Shown: positions 46,937-57,897 of the stretch, one piece after another
How positions within the stretch are numbered: position 1 is the stretch's first letter
How the letters are laid out: the number at the start of each line of letters is the position of its first letter
Source of the DNA: Clavulina sp. PMI_390
Lineage: Eukaryota > Basidiomycota > Agaricomycetes > Cantharellales > Hydnaceae
NCBI GenBank assembly: GCA_015039315.1
Contig: WIDE01000014.1
Coordinates: forward strand, 281,093 to 345,092
DNA length: 64,000 nucleotides
Reading direction: 5' to 3'
Translations under genes and position numbers: made by a program
Notes under the pieces: model-generated
Told to the model about the DNA's origin: nothing
Seen by the model: only the letters and a program-made list of their open reading frames with translations
Databases searched by the model: none

Positions 46937-49900
46937 ACAGGCTGCGCAGGCCCAGGCGGCGATGCTTCAGCAGCGTCAGCAACTTCCTCAACAGCCTGGG
47001 CAGCCTCATCCCACCCCTGTGCAGCCTCACTCGATTCCTCAACCAGGCCAGGTTGGTCATCCGCAACCCCAAGCGTTCAATCCTCAGGCTCTAGCGCCTC
47101 CTATCATGGAGCTCATGACCAAGCACTTCAATGAGCATCCAATTGCACGAGATGAGATTCCCGTCATCAATGGGAAGTCTGTTGATCTAAGAAAGTTGTT
47201 CTGGGAAGTGGGCCCAACGATTGGGTTCGAGCAAGTGAGTGCTCGATTGACGACTAATATTTTTATCAATCTGCTTTCATCGCTGACGTTTTTCTGATAT
47301 GCTTTCTAGGTGTCAGCTCGGAATGCGTGGAGTGTTATTGGCGCCAAGCTTGGCTATGCTGCTCCCCCAGCACCAGGGCAATCTCCTCAACCTCCTAGGT
47401 CGTCACCGCAGGTCGCGGAGATGCTGAAGAGTCTGTACGCGAAGGTTTTACTCCCCATTGAGAAGAAAATGCGAGAACAGCAGGCCCTCGGGTTGATTCC
47501 AGGCTTGCCTCCTCTTCCCCCTCCGGGTGGCGAGCCCAATCCCGGCAACTTGACGCCCGAGCAGCAGCAGCAACTGGCTCGCATGCGTGCCCAGCAACAG
47601 AGCGTTGCTGCCGCTCAGCAGTTGCAGCAGCAGCGAAATTCGCTGCAGCCCCCTCAGCCAACTGCTGGTCCATCGCAGCCTCAGACTCCTCAGACTTCAC
47701 CCCAGCGGCCGCCTGTTGGCCAGCAGCAGCAACAGCAACAGCAGGGGCAGCCGCCAAAGCCTCCCGGGAACCGATACGAGCATCTCACCTTCCCCTCGAT
47801 GACGCATATGCTCACTGCAGTCTCCATGAACAAGGATCAGCTGATGCAACAAATGGCGTTCTCTGAAGATCGCGCACGATACTTCCTCGAATTTGAGCGC
47901 CCTGTTCTTGTCGAGAAGATTCGCGCGCTCCAACCTGGACGGCTTCAACAAGCACCTCCCCACCCTCAAAACAACGGTGCTCCCCCTCCCCCTCCATACG
48001 TCGCCGAGCCGAGCAACGATCCTCATGCTCAACAGCAAGCACAGGGCCAACCTCAGTCTGTTCAGCAAGCCTCGCCGCAGCAGCAGCCTAATGCATCGAT
48101 GCAGTTCAGGACCCCGCAAGCAGCTCCAGCCCAGCCAACGCCACTTCAACCAGGTATGCAGCCCCCGCCGCCACCACAGGCCCAGACCCAGCCCCAGCAG
48201 CAGCAGCACCCGCAAGCCGGAGGATCAGCGCCTGCGCCTGCTCCGGGGTCTATTCAACACCAAGTTGCTTACAGCGGGATGGGTCGAAGCTTGTCAGCGT
48301 CCTCTGTTCCTCAGCCACCTCAACCCGCAGCACAGCAGCAGCCACCGATGTCGCTTTCGAACCTCAACTTGGATGAGCCCAAGTATAATGAGTTCAAGCG
48401 CCGATTGGCAGAATGGGGTGGCCGGCTTGGACTGATGAGGGCACAGATCAAGTCTCGTAAGTTATTCCTTCCTCTGTATTTGGTTGTTCCGCGCATTGGG
48501 ATTTCTTTGCCTCTTGTCTCTTTTATGTATACTCACTTTGTTCTTTGTCCTTGATGATGTTACAGGACTTCCTACGCAGCCGCTTGTGGTGCCCGAAAAT
48601 GAGAAGCCTCAGTTCCACGAGCACCTGCTCCATATTTGCAAGGTTGCTGCCGAGTTGGATAGCATACTGGATCAATATATCGCCATATCTCCAAACTTGA
48701 CATCGTCCCAGCAAGGAGTGGACGAGATTCAGAAAATACTTTTCTTGGTGCGTATTCTACCTCAACGCCACATTTTTTCAATCTGACTGGGTCTTTTTTC
48801 CTTCCTTCACATCAACTCAGATCACGATTTTCCAAACACAAAAACAAAATCTCGAACAATACATTCCTGCAGCTGCAAAGCGGTATATCCTGGATCTTAG
48901 GACCCTCGACAACAGCATTCCAGTTGTGTTGGGTCATGCTCGCGCAGCCCAGGCGAGGCTGACCGACTTCCGCAACTATCTCTCCCGATTCATTCCTTCC
49001 CCTAGTGCCCCCACTCCATCTCAACCACCCCCGCCACCTGCTCCCGAGGCGCAGAGCCAGACCACACCAATGATGCCTGTACAACACACCCCCAATCCTC
49101 AGCGGAATCCAACGCCGATGCTTCCTCCAGCTGTGATCCCCAACGCAGCTGAAAATGATGCGACACGCGCGAAGACCCCGCGTCCTACTTCAGCCCAGGC
49201 TCCAGCGCAGGCTCAAACGCCTACTGGGTCACGACCTATCCGTCCTCAACCTGGAGCCTCTCCAGCTGCGGCTGCTGGCTCGCCAAAAATTGCCAGCACC
49301 CCTACCGCAGCGGCGTCGTCGCCTGTAACGTCACTCCCCACCTCTCCTGCTCGGAAGGCTAAGGCTACGCCAGTTCCAAGGAAGGCAGTACCTCAACCCA
49401 AGAGGAAAGGATCCGTCCGGTCTGTTGCTGGGGGTTCAAGCGCTCCTGTTGAAATCCTTGACGATACCCCTGCCCCCGTTACTGTTGATACTCCATCCCC
49501 TGCGAGTGGATCGTCCAAGCGTGTCCGCCAAGATGAGCCCGCCGATCCCTCAGCTGTTCCTGGTGTCGACGGCAACGAGCGCTCACCAAAGCGCTCCAAG
49601 CTGGGCGAGGGAGAAGCTCCGTCTGGACCTGCTCCTGACGAGGCAGCTCTTGCTGCCACGTTGGCAACAGCGTTGGAGAACCCCGAAAACGCTGTATCGT
49701 TCCAGGAAGCCGCGATTGCCGACTTTACGGGCTACCAAGGATTGACGTCGCTTGGAACGACTGGCCCTGAGGAAATTACCGTTGGTACGGTCGGAGGATC
49801 AGACGCCCCAAGCTTGGAGGAGCTTCTTCAACAAGTATCGACTCAAGCTGCTTCTGGGCAAGGGCAGACATCATTCTCGGGCCCAGCACCATCCTTATCG

Positions 49901-50389
49901 TCGGCCTGGCTCCAGAAGGACGCTGATACGATATGGCTTTCGGGGAGCGCAGACATTCCATTAAGGAGTATCAGCTCGATGAGCCAAGCGACTGTCCATG
50001 ATTCAGCGTTCGATATCAGCAGTTTCTTTGACATATCGAACCTTGCCTATGATGACCCTGATGACTCCCTTCGTGTTACTGCTACCCCTGAACTCCTCCC
50101 TGCTTCCAATAGCCAAGGGCCGACGCCAAACTCCATCCTTGAAAGCCCCGCCGGTGCTGGCCATGCGAGACATCTGGATGCGTCTCCCAAGGGACTAAGA
50201 GAGACGGCCACAGACCACCCCCTCACAAATTACTCAACATCTGGGAGTAGTGATTTCTATCGCGAGATTGGAATCCCTGAAGCTCCCCACTTCCATCGCA
50301 GCTCGGAGTTCCTTTTTGATGGAGAGATGTCAGCTGGTGGTGAATGGCCCATATCGTTTGGAGAACGGACAGTCTCTTCGACAGCGTGA
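44021..50389 (+). CDS. SWI1: ARID-domain SWI/SNF subunit, SWI1-like, polyglutamine-rich
   Basis: SWI1 is the ARID subunit of the SWI/SNF chromatin remodeller. Seven exons (44021-44299, 44535-44936, 45199-46247, 46409-47234, 47310-48456, 48566-48747, 48821-50389) join in phase to 1,817 residues. The N-terminal half is dominated by Gln/Pro with uninterrupted Gln runs of 15, 20 and 26. The ARID begins PIMELMTKHFNEHPIARDEI and continues PVINGKSVDLRKLFWEVGPT, then IGFEQVSARNAWSVIGAKLG. It is split by the intron at 47235. Downstream is a conserved region (KYNEFKRRLAEWGGRLGLM, EHLLHICKVAAELDSILDQY), a Lys/Arg/Pro segment with PKRKGSVRSVAGGS, and a C-terminal region typical of activation domains. The orthology rests on the ARID plus the Gln-rich architecture. 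Other ARID proteins are possible but less likely. Confidence 0.82.
45421..45465 (+). repeat. CAG/CAA microsatellite, 15 glutamines
   Basis: Fifteen Gln codons in a row, mixed CAG and CAA, end at a His codon inside exon 3 of the ARID gene. Further Gln-rich runs follow. Confidence 0.95.
45787..45846 (+). repeat. CAG/CAA microsatellite, 20 glutamines
   Basis: Twenty consecutive Gln codons of mixed CAG/CAA type within exon 3 of the ARID gene, followed by a short Pro run. Confidence 0.95.
46863..46940 (+). repeat. CAG/CAA microsatellite, 26 glutamines
   Basis: The longest pure Gln run of the gene, 26 codons in exon 4. Codon mixing shows protein-level selection or interruption of slippage. Confidence 0.95.
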
Positions 50390-50992
50390 TGATTGGTTTG
50401 CGTCTGCTCTTGTAGCGTATGCTTCGCTTTCTGTTTTGCTGCTTTTATTATCCAGTTTCTCGTTTCTTTTTGCTATACGTGTCTCGAGCTTGGCCCGATC
50501 TGTTCCCGTCTGTTGTTACCCCCACTCTACGCTGCATTTCATCATTAATCCTGACACTATCTAGCCCCTCCCCATCTTAGCGTTTCTTCCTTTCATTTTC
50601 TCTTTCTCAATTTTTTGTCTGATTTTTTGTCACGGTTGACTCGTTCCTCGCTTCTCTGCCCATGCTTCCACTACTCAGTTCCTCTCTCGTATGGGTTATT
50701 TTGTCTCATGTTGCTGTCTCTTTCCCTTTCGAGCGCTATTGCTTTCCCGTATCTCCGTGTATGCCTTTCCCTAGGCTCTCCTGTGCTTTCCGTGTACCCC
50801 CTACGTATCCCCAAATTATTAAGCCATCTTCACTTCTGGAACTTGCTGCGTATTCGCATAATGGAAATGTCCAGTAATGCGTTGAGAGAAGTGATCAATG
50901 TACAGTGCATGAGTGATGCGGCTATTATAGATGATTACAGAAGTGCGGAGCATGCGAACGGTATAACTAAAATGAGGTAGTGGTACAGGGTT
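50390..50992. other. convergent 3' flanks of the ARID and CWC16 genes
   Basis: About 600 bp, T/C-rich on the plus strand (especially 50440-50760), between two stops facing each other. No exon is seen; it is most likely 3' UTR. Confidence 0.5.
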
Positions 50993-52244
50993 TTATCGTG
51001 GAGCTTGAGAGGAGGATGGTGCAAACGGATCTAGCCGCCGTTGGGTGTTCCGGAGCAATGTGGCTGCAAGTGTGGCTTTGGCATTTGAGGGAGTGCTTGT
51101 GGAGCGCGCAGACCTCTTTGAGGATGAAACGGAGGACGACGACACTGAACGGACTTTGTGGTTAAGGCCGAGGCTCCCATGTTGTGATTGGAATGTCTTT
51201 CTCCGCACGTCGTCTTCTAACTTGAAGGCTTCTCTAGCTTTTTTCCATTCTTCGTGGGCTTCCTCCCGAACTTCGTCTTCCTTGACGAGCGCCAGGTCAT
51301 TCGGTAGAGAAAACTTGTTCCGAACCGAGTCTTCCTCTTCCTTGGCGCGTTTTTCAGCCTTTTTGGCCACACGCAATGTACTTCGAAGGGTTTTGGAGAG
51401 CGTGTAGGGGTCAGCATTCCGCCTTTCAGAGAGATCCGTGAGCATTGTCAGCCGAGGTTGGACTACTTTTGTCATATTCTCCTCGGCGGCTGCCGTCTTT
51501 TCTAGCGAACCCATCGCATCCCCTCCAGTAGAGAATCCCGGCTTAGGGTCAGTTTCTAAGAACCAGCGTGTGAAGTTGAGTGTTATGATGGCTGCAACCG
51601 AGCATAAGTGGAAACACGTACCATGAGGGGCAAAACCACCGTTCTCCTCGGGGTCCCAATCTTGCTCTTGTTTTCGAGCGCCTTCTACGACTACATATTG
51701 TGTGTTCTAGTGACGACGAACAGCACGGAGCGAAGTGAGATGCATCGCCTTTTGAGGCTCGCCAAAGGAACGAGTCAAACACTCACTTTGGGATCGGTGC
51801 GTATCTCGAACCATCCACTACACAAGTGGCACTTGCACCGAAAGGAATAGATAGGGGTGCTGTAGTAATTCCCAACCTTCTTCTTCTCAGCATTGTAGCG
51901 CACACCCATGCCAATGTGGTTATTACATGTTCCACTAACGAAAAGATTACACGGCATACTCCATTTCTCAAGCTACAATAACGCAATTCTGGGCATATTA
52001 CGTACCACCAGATGTTGAAGGGAAGCTCGAAGCGCGTTATAAGAATCCCCTTATCAATCTTGCGGGCGCGGTCACCGAGAGCATGTTTCCCATGGTATGT
52101 GTTGAGTGTAACGTGCTTCTGAGGATCGAAATCAGGAGGGAAGTAACGGTTGAAGCCCTGCCTATAAGAGATTGAGATGTAGAGTCCAGACGAAAGCGAC
52201 GTCAGAGCAAGATTCAAGTCTGCATGTTGCCAAAGAATTTACAT
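50993..52244 (-). CDS. CWC16-family splicing factor (CCDC130/Saf4-like)
   Basis: CWC16 proteins join or monitor the spliceosome at the catalytic steps. The protein starts MQGFNRYFPPDFDPQKHVTL, then NTYHGKHALGDRARKIDKGI and LITRFELPFNIWCGTCNNHI. The next exon has GMGVRYNAEKKKVGNYYSTP and IYSFRCKCHLCSGWFEIRTD, giving the CxxC...CxxC zinc site. It continues YVVVEGARKQEQDWDPEENG, then the Lys/Glu-rich helical C-terminus (LRVAKKAEKRAKEEEDSVRN) ending DPFAPSSSQAPR. The HIGMGVRYNAEKKKVGNYY text is that of the CCDC130/Saf4 branch rather than YJU2. The start codon appears split: AT at 52244-52243 is followed by GTAAAT, and the acceptor TATAG leads into G CAG GGC at 52161. The 5' end of this gene was copied into the duplication at about 55.5 kb. 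Confidence 0.85.
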
Positions 52245-52593
52245 GATCGGAGGGACGAAGCGTGTTCAGGAGAGATATTTCAAGCTGCTGTGCCAAGTAT
52301 CGTGGTATGTTTGGTGTGAAGTATCAAGTCGGCAGGAGTTCAGAGCAGCGGATGAGTGGTCAAGAGCGAGTCACTTGTCACTGTGACCTCCTGCTGAGGG
52401 CATAAATAAGCCAATCAAACGACAGCACATCCTCCTGGTTATCGTTTCACTCAACATCGAGTTATATACTTCGTTTTAGTCCCAAAAGATAAAGTGAAAA
52501 CCAAAATATATAAATCGCCGTCTAGACGCTCGCTCAATATTACTATATACATTAGATAGTCGCCATGCACCAAAGTAATGTCATCCAATCCGC
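52245..52593. other. spacer between CWC16 and secreted protein gene A
   Basis: 349 bp with no exon. It is the 5' flank of CWC16 and 3' flank of gene A; part recurs in diverged form at about 55650-55985 as part of the segmental duplication. Confidence 0.45.
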
Positions 52594-54784
52594 TCACGCT
52601 TTCCCCGCTGCTGTGTTACAAGCTGCGAGCTGGTCAGCGCAGGTCGTCTGGTTCAGGGAACCAAGATCGCCAGTCTTGTCCGCCTGAGCCTTGCAGGCAG
52701 TGCTCTTTTGAGAGGGATTTATCAGTGATAATCAACTCAGTGCAGAAATTTTGCACATACCTGGACGGTGCACGAGTTCTGGAGAGCTGCAAGCTTAGTG
52801 GGGAAAGTCTGCCCTTGAGAGACGAAGCCACCGGAACCGTTGCCTGCAGGATATATTTAGTTCGGGACGCCTTGTACAACATGATAGTAGACGCACTGGA
52901 CACGGCTGGAGCCTCCGTCCCGCCTGCCACACCAGTAAAGACTTGAAGGTTGTTCGTCGCAGGGGTAGCCACGTTAACCTTGGTCGCAGCCGCGGAGCAG
53001 GAGGTCAGTTGAGCTTGGCATGTGTTCTGGTTAAGGTCGGCAAGATCGCCCGTCTGGTTGGCCTTGTCGGCACAGGCGTTGTGCTGAAATGCGCGCAAGG
53101 ATTGTGAGATGGAGCATTCGACCACAAGTTGAGTCATATGCGTACCTGAACGTCGCATGATCGCTGAACTGCTGCCTGGGCAGTCGCGAAGGTGCCGCTC
53201 TGTCCAGTCACGGTAAAGCGACCGTCCGAACCAGGTCCTGCAATTCATGATGTGAGTGGAGATATATTTCATCTCACTGATAGTCCATACCAAAGACAGT
53301 GCCTGCCGAAATTCCGCCAGCAGCTCCAGTGAAGGTCTGCAGATTAGCGCCTGATCCAGTTGCCAATGCCGCAGGGGAAGATGATGCTGCGGCGGCAGAG
53401 GTCGTTGTGCTGGTGGAGGCTACAGAAGTCGACTCCACGGTTGCCGAGGTCGTGGTCGTGGTTGCGCCAGCACCTGTCGCCGCGCCGTTCCCAGAAACAG
53501 TGATCTACATTATCAAAGAGAGATCAGCACACAGGAAGGCTGTGATTTTAGCGGTGCCCACGAACATAGATCTGTCAAGATGGTATCAGCGTCAGTAAGC
53601 TATCACTATTCTCTGGGGAAAATTCACTGACCATATCATCTACGGAGCCATGTTGCTGCAGTCAAGGAAATAACTCAGTGACCGATAGAAAGACAAAGAG
53701 AAGGTATAAAAAACGCCTACCGCGACCGCCATCATGACGGGCTGATGGTTAGAGCAAGTGTTGATAGAGGCAATGCGATATACGCCAGCATCAAGACCAC
53801 CAGTGACTTCAGCGCTCAGTTGACCGTTCACAGCAGCCGCGTTCAACCCCTTGAAGAAGGCAAACACGTTGGGGTTCGTTACGGTAGTTTGCGACAGAGA
53901 AGTCATCTGCTCGACTACGATGTGCGAGTGGCCAATGACGGTGCCGGTGCTGTCAACCTGGCAAGGCGCAGCATAATAGTTTGCCTGGGCATTAACAAAG
54001 TTGCCAGTGACCAAGTTGCTGATAGCCATGGTGATCGTAAAGTTGGTGTTGGCGGGGACAGTGTCCANNNNNNNNNNNNNNNNNNNNNNNNNNNNNNNNN
54101 NNNNNNNNNNNNNNNNNNNNNNNNNNNNNNNNNNNNNNNNNNNNNNNNNNNNNNNNNNNNNNNNNNNNNNNNNNNNNNNNNNNNNNNNNNNNNNNNNNNN
54201 NNNNNNNNNNNNNNNNNNNNNNNNNNNNNNNNNNNNNNNNNNNNNNNNNNNNNNNNNNNNNNNNNNNNNNNNNNNNNNNNNNNNNNNNNNNNNNNNNNNN
54301 NNNNNNNNNNNNNNNNNNNNNNNNNNNNNNNNNNNNNNNNNNNNNNNNNNNNNNNNNNNNNNCGACGTCAGCATCAATGGGAGAAGAGCTCGAAGGAGAA
54401 TCACATACGATCGTAGGGTTGCACGAGCCGGTCTTGATCTGTTCTCCATTCGTCAAAGGTACACCGGTTTGTGTTGCGCAAAAGTTGATGAAGTTGTTGT
54501 TAGATGTCAGAGAGGGGACTTGGCCAGCTTCAGGAGTTTCTTGACCATCCGATGCCAAGCCAGGCTGAATCTGGCTGGGGTCCAGGTCTATGAAATGAGC
54601 AAAGGGTTAGTAACTGTACAGTCCCACGGCCGTGGTAGGTTGCCCACAACAAGAATGCATAAGGAAAGAACTTACCAGGAGAAGACTGGAGATCATCAAC
54701 CCTACGACTCAGGTGATATGGGGGAACAAGAGCGTTCACGGCTCCAGCCAAGATAGCAGCGAAAAGTACAGCGGATTTGACCAT
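52594..54784 (-). CDS. secreted basidiomycete protein, tandem copy A (interrupted by assembly gap)
   Basis: ATG 54784 starts MVKSAVLFAAILAGAVNALV, a clear signal peptide, then PPYHLSRRVDDLQSSPG. The main domain has GLASDGQETPEAGQVPSL, NNNFINFCATQTGVPLTNGE, QIKTGSCNPT, (gap), DTVPANTNFTITMAISNLVT, GNFVNAQANYYAAPCQVD, GTVIGHSHIVVEQMTSLSQT, FAFFKGLNAAAVNG and YRIASINTCSNHQPVMMAVA. This is a widespread fungal secreted family of unknown function. After a Ser/Thr/Ala linker come two Cys modules: SCDVQHNACADKANQTGDL with TCQAQLTSCSAAA, and CTVQ joined to STACKAQADKTGDLGSLNQT with TCADQLAACNTAAGKA at the C-terminus. Copy B has only the first. The HLSRR site could be cut by a Kex2-like protease (inference). 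The N run hides one exon of copy A. Confidence 0.75.
54068..54362. other. assembly gap (295 N)
   Basis: All bases are N. Flanking sequence matches copy B at 57106 and 57184, where only 77 bp separate the same points, so the true missing DNA may be much shorter than the gap or may contain an extra segment. Confidence 1.
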
Positions 54785-54877
54785 ATTTGCTCTACAGGCC
54801 AGAGATTAGTCAAGCAACGTCAGAGATTCGGCGTGGAGAAGCTGGCCCACAAGGAGAGGATGTTCAATTGGATGAAA

Positions 54878-55040
54878 TGCTTGATCGTTCCAGCGACTGC
54901 GTGAAAGAATGTAAAAAGTAAGGGATCGAGCAAAAAATCCGGTCCAGCCGGCAAGAAAGAACGAAGAGAACGAAGGGGGAGCGAGGGGAAACCAAGGGAG
55001 GATTGACAGCCGTACTGATGGGGGGTAGGTCTTTATATGC
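54878..55040 (-). promoter_or_regulatory. promoter of secreted gene A with conserved block and TATA box
   Basis: A minus-strand TATA element (GCATATAAAG, 55040-55031) lies about 250 bp upstream of the ATG. Between it and the start, 54878-54933 is a 56-bp block identical to 57898-57953 in front of gene B, while surrounding bases have diverged. Confidence 0.6.
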
Positions 55041-55499
55041 CAAGCAATAAGTGATTTCAGTGCTAAGCTGGCGGTAATGAAGGGGTGAGATCAGTTGTCA
55101 TGGGCAGCACATGTGCACGTAATCTATTCTCGCCCGGGTTCATGATGGTGCCAAGAGATATTCGTATCCATCGCCATACGGAGGTGGAAGCCGCGCCCCT
55201 TGACGATACGAGCGCTCGGTCATAAAGTTGGTTGGCAAGCTCCAGGGGTGTGTGTTTATTGACAACTGCAAATCATTTGTGATGCTGTATCGACGTCGCT
55301 GGAGGAAATAAATAGCACGATTGCTTGGCATGGCACCGAGCATCACATCCCCGAAGATCACAAAAAAGCGATGATTTCCGACTTATGAACATTTTCCCAA
55401 ACTTTTAATCAGTACAGATCTCAAAATACCTATTGGACAAGTGAGAACTAGCATCAATAAAGGTAGCTATAGAGCGATTTCCAATCTTCGGCTTTCGGG

Positions 55500-55650
55500 C
55501 AATGTACAGATCCCCTCATCAATTTTGCGAGAGCGGTCGCCAGGGCATATCCCCTGACGAGCCTTGAGAGTAATATGGTTTCGAGGGCCGAAATCAGGAA
55601 TAAGGTGGCGACCAAACCTCTGCCTATTAGAAACTGAGACGAGGATTGTT
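55500..55650 (-). pseudogene. truncated copy of the CWC16 5' exon
   Basis: This stretch aligns with 52045-52185 inside CWC16. TCCCCTCATCAATTTTGCG matches TCCCCTTATCAATCTTGCG, GCCGAAATCAGGAATAAGG matches ATCGAAATCAGGAGGGAAG, and CTCTGCCTATTAGAAACTGA matches CCCTGCCTATAAGAGATTGA, covering the exon and its splice acceptor. The rest of CWC16 is absent and the frame is broken. It sits between the two secreted-protein genes, exactly where the copied 5' end would fall. Confidence 0.75.
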
Positions 55651-55985
55651 CAGGTGGATCGACGGGTCCGAGTCAAGAAATCTCGAAGGTCGGGTCCTGA
55701 GATCTATATCGTAGACGTGATAGAATACCTTGTTGAGGAGATATTGAGCTGCTGCTGACCACGCTTTAATGCTTATCATGATCGACGCAATCGACAGGAG
55801 TTCACAGCAGGAATCTGATGACGACTAAGTCTCTAGTCGATCGTGAAGTACTTCTACATTTTAGGCTGCCCACTGACCAGACAAAAGTTAAAAATATAAA
55901 TAAAAGCGCCACTAAGGCGCAAGCTCGATATTACGAGTTTACATAGCACAGTCACTGATCATCCGAAATGAATATCTGCCCCTCC

Positions 55986-57801
55986 TCATGCAGCAGCTTG
56001 CGCGACAGCGGAGCAAGCGTTCAGCTGCGTCTGACACGTGTTCTGGTCCAGAGATGAAAGGTCGCCCGTTTGGTTGGCCTTATCAGCGCAGGCGTTATGC
56101 TGAGAGCACAGTGAATGTCAGAAGGAGCATAAGGCGGTATAGTCTAAGCTTGAGCATACCTGGACATCACACGATCGCTGAATAGCCGATTGAGCGGACT
56201 CAAACGTGCCACTCTGTCCGGTCACGCTGAAGCGACCATCTGAGCCGGGGCCTGTGGTGATTCATGTAAGCGGTGATGTATACTTGATCTGATTGATACT
56301 CCATACCAAAGACAGTAACTGCTGAGATTCCACCGGCAGCACCAGTGAAGGTCTGCAGGTTGGTACCTGATCCAGTGGCCAGTGCAGCAGGAGAGGACGA
56401 TGCCACAGCAGCAGAGGTGGTTGTGCTGGTCGCCACTACAGATGTTGTGTCGACAACTGCTGCGGTCGTGGTTGTGGTTGCACTAGTGCCAGTACCGGTC
56501 GACGCCCCGTTGTCAGAAACAGTGATCTAAAACATGAACCAGATATCAGGACGCAGCAAGCATGAAATCTTAATCGTGCCCACGAACATAAATCTGTCCA
56601 GACAGTGGCATTAGTATGAGCCAATTATTGTGATTCGTCGGAAACTGTTCACTTACCATATCGTCCACGGATCCATGTTGCTGCAAAGAAGGAATAGGTC
56701 AGCCTCCGATCCTACACGACCCCGTGAAAAGGCATGCAAGAGAGTCACAAAATACCTACCGCGACGGCCATCATGACAGGCTGATGGTTAGAGCAAGTGT
56801 TGATAGAGGCAATACGATACACGCCTGCAGCAAGACCACCAGCGACTTCAGCGCTAAGTTGGCCACCCACAGCAGCCGCGTTCAACCCCTTGAAGAAGGC
56901 AAATACGTTGGGGTTGGTCACAGCAGTTTGCGACAGGGAGGTCATCTCCTCGACCACAATGTGTGAGTGGCCAATGACAGTGCCAGTGCTGTCAACCTGA
57001 CAAGGCGCAGCGTAATAGTTTGCGTTCGCGTTGACGAAGTTACCGGTAACCATGTTGCTGATGGCCATGGTGATCGTAAAGTTGGTGTTGGCGGGGACAG
57101 TGTCCAGGTTCTTCGGGGAAACAAACTTGGACGACACCATCTTATCGGTCTGGATGATGCGACCCATCTAATGGCGACGAGGGCGACGTCAGCATCAATG
57201 GGAGAAGAGCTCGAAGGAGAATCACATACGATCGTAGGGTTGCACGAGCCGGTCTTGATCTGTTCTCCATTCGTCAAAGGTACACCGGTTTGTGTTGCGC
57301 AAAAGTTGATGAAGTTGTTGTTAGATGTCAGAGAGGGGACTTGGCCAGCTTCAGGAGTTTCATGAAGAGAGCGACGTCAGCACCAATGGGAGAAGAGGAG
57401 CAAGGGAAATTGCATACAATGGTAGGGTTGCATGAGCCGGTCTTGATCTGCTCTCCATTTGTCAGAGGGACACCAGTCTGCGTTGCGCAGAAGTTGATGA
57501 AGTTGTTGTTAGATGTCAGAGAGGGGACTTGGCCAGCTTCAGGAGTTTCTTGGCCATCCGATGCCAAGCCAGGCTGAATCTGGGTTGAGTCAAGGACTAG
57601 AATATGAGTGAGTGGTTAGTAATTGGAGCCATCCTATCGCCTTGGTGGACCGTCCGTAACAAGAGCCACCAGACTAAAGAGATGCAACTCACCAGGAGAG
57701 GATTGCAGATCATCAACCCTACGGCTCAGGTGGTATGGGGGAACGAGAGCGTTCGCAGCTCCAGCCAAGATCGCGGCAACAAGAATAAAGGAGTTGACCA
57801 T
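55986..57801 (-). CDS. secreted basidiomycete protein, tandem copy B
   Basis: Signal peptide MVNSFILVAAILAGAANALV (exon 57801-57693) is followed by exon 57596-57418, which ends KTGSCNPTI at a GT donor. The main exon reads MGRIIQTDKMVSSKFVSPKN, LDTVPANTNFTITMAISNMV, NYYAAPCQVDSTGTVIGHSH, NVFAFFKGLNAAAVGGQLSA and YRIASINTCSNHQPVMMAVA. It continues QHGSVDDM, a Thr/Ala/Val linker, GTNLQTFTGAAGGISAV, and one C-terminal Cys module (GPGSDGRFSVTGQSGTF, RSCDVQHNACADKANQTGDL, TCQTQLNACSAVAQAAA). Between exon 2 and the main exon sits a second, A-identical version of exon 2 (57184-57361) without its own acceptor, so it would be skipped or is an artefact. The protein is probably exported to the wall or medium. 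The family has no known function. Confidence 0.8.
57184..57361 (-). repeat. 178-bp block identical to copy A inside gene B
   Basis: Every base equals 54363-54540 of gene A. It repeats, in A-type form, the exon already present in B-type form at 57418-57596. The A-side block starts exactly at the edge of the N gap. Confidence 0.95.
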
Positions 57802-57897
57802 ATTTGCTTTACTATTGGCGAGCAATTAGTCGAAAAGCATTAGAAATTCGACAGAGTATAGCCAGCGCACAAGGAGTGGGTATTCAATCGGATGAAT

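Larger units (their letters stand above)
52040..55385. repeat. left unit of a tandem segmental duplication
   Basis: This unit contains the 5' end of CWC16, secreted gene A and about 600 bp upstream of it. The same order recurs at about 55500-58385. Homology is visible in the CWC16 exon, the coding exons, a 56-bp identical promoter block and the upstream DNA (for example TTGGTTGG-containing text near 55225 and 58230). Edges are estimated by eye. Confidence 0.75.

Noticed and set aside
45200..47072. Leu-rich and Cys-rich minus-strand frames opposite the polyglutamine runs
   Set aside because: Translating CAG/CAA repeats on the other strand always gives poly-Leu, poly-Cys or poly-Ala; artefacts.
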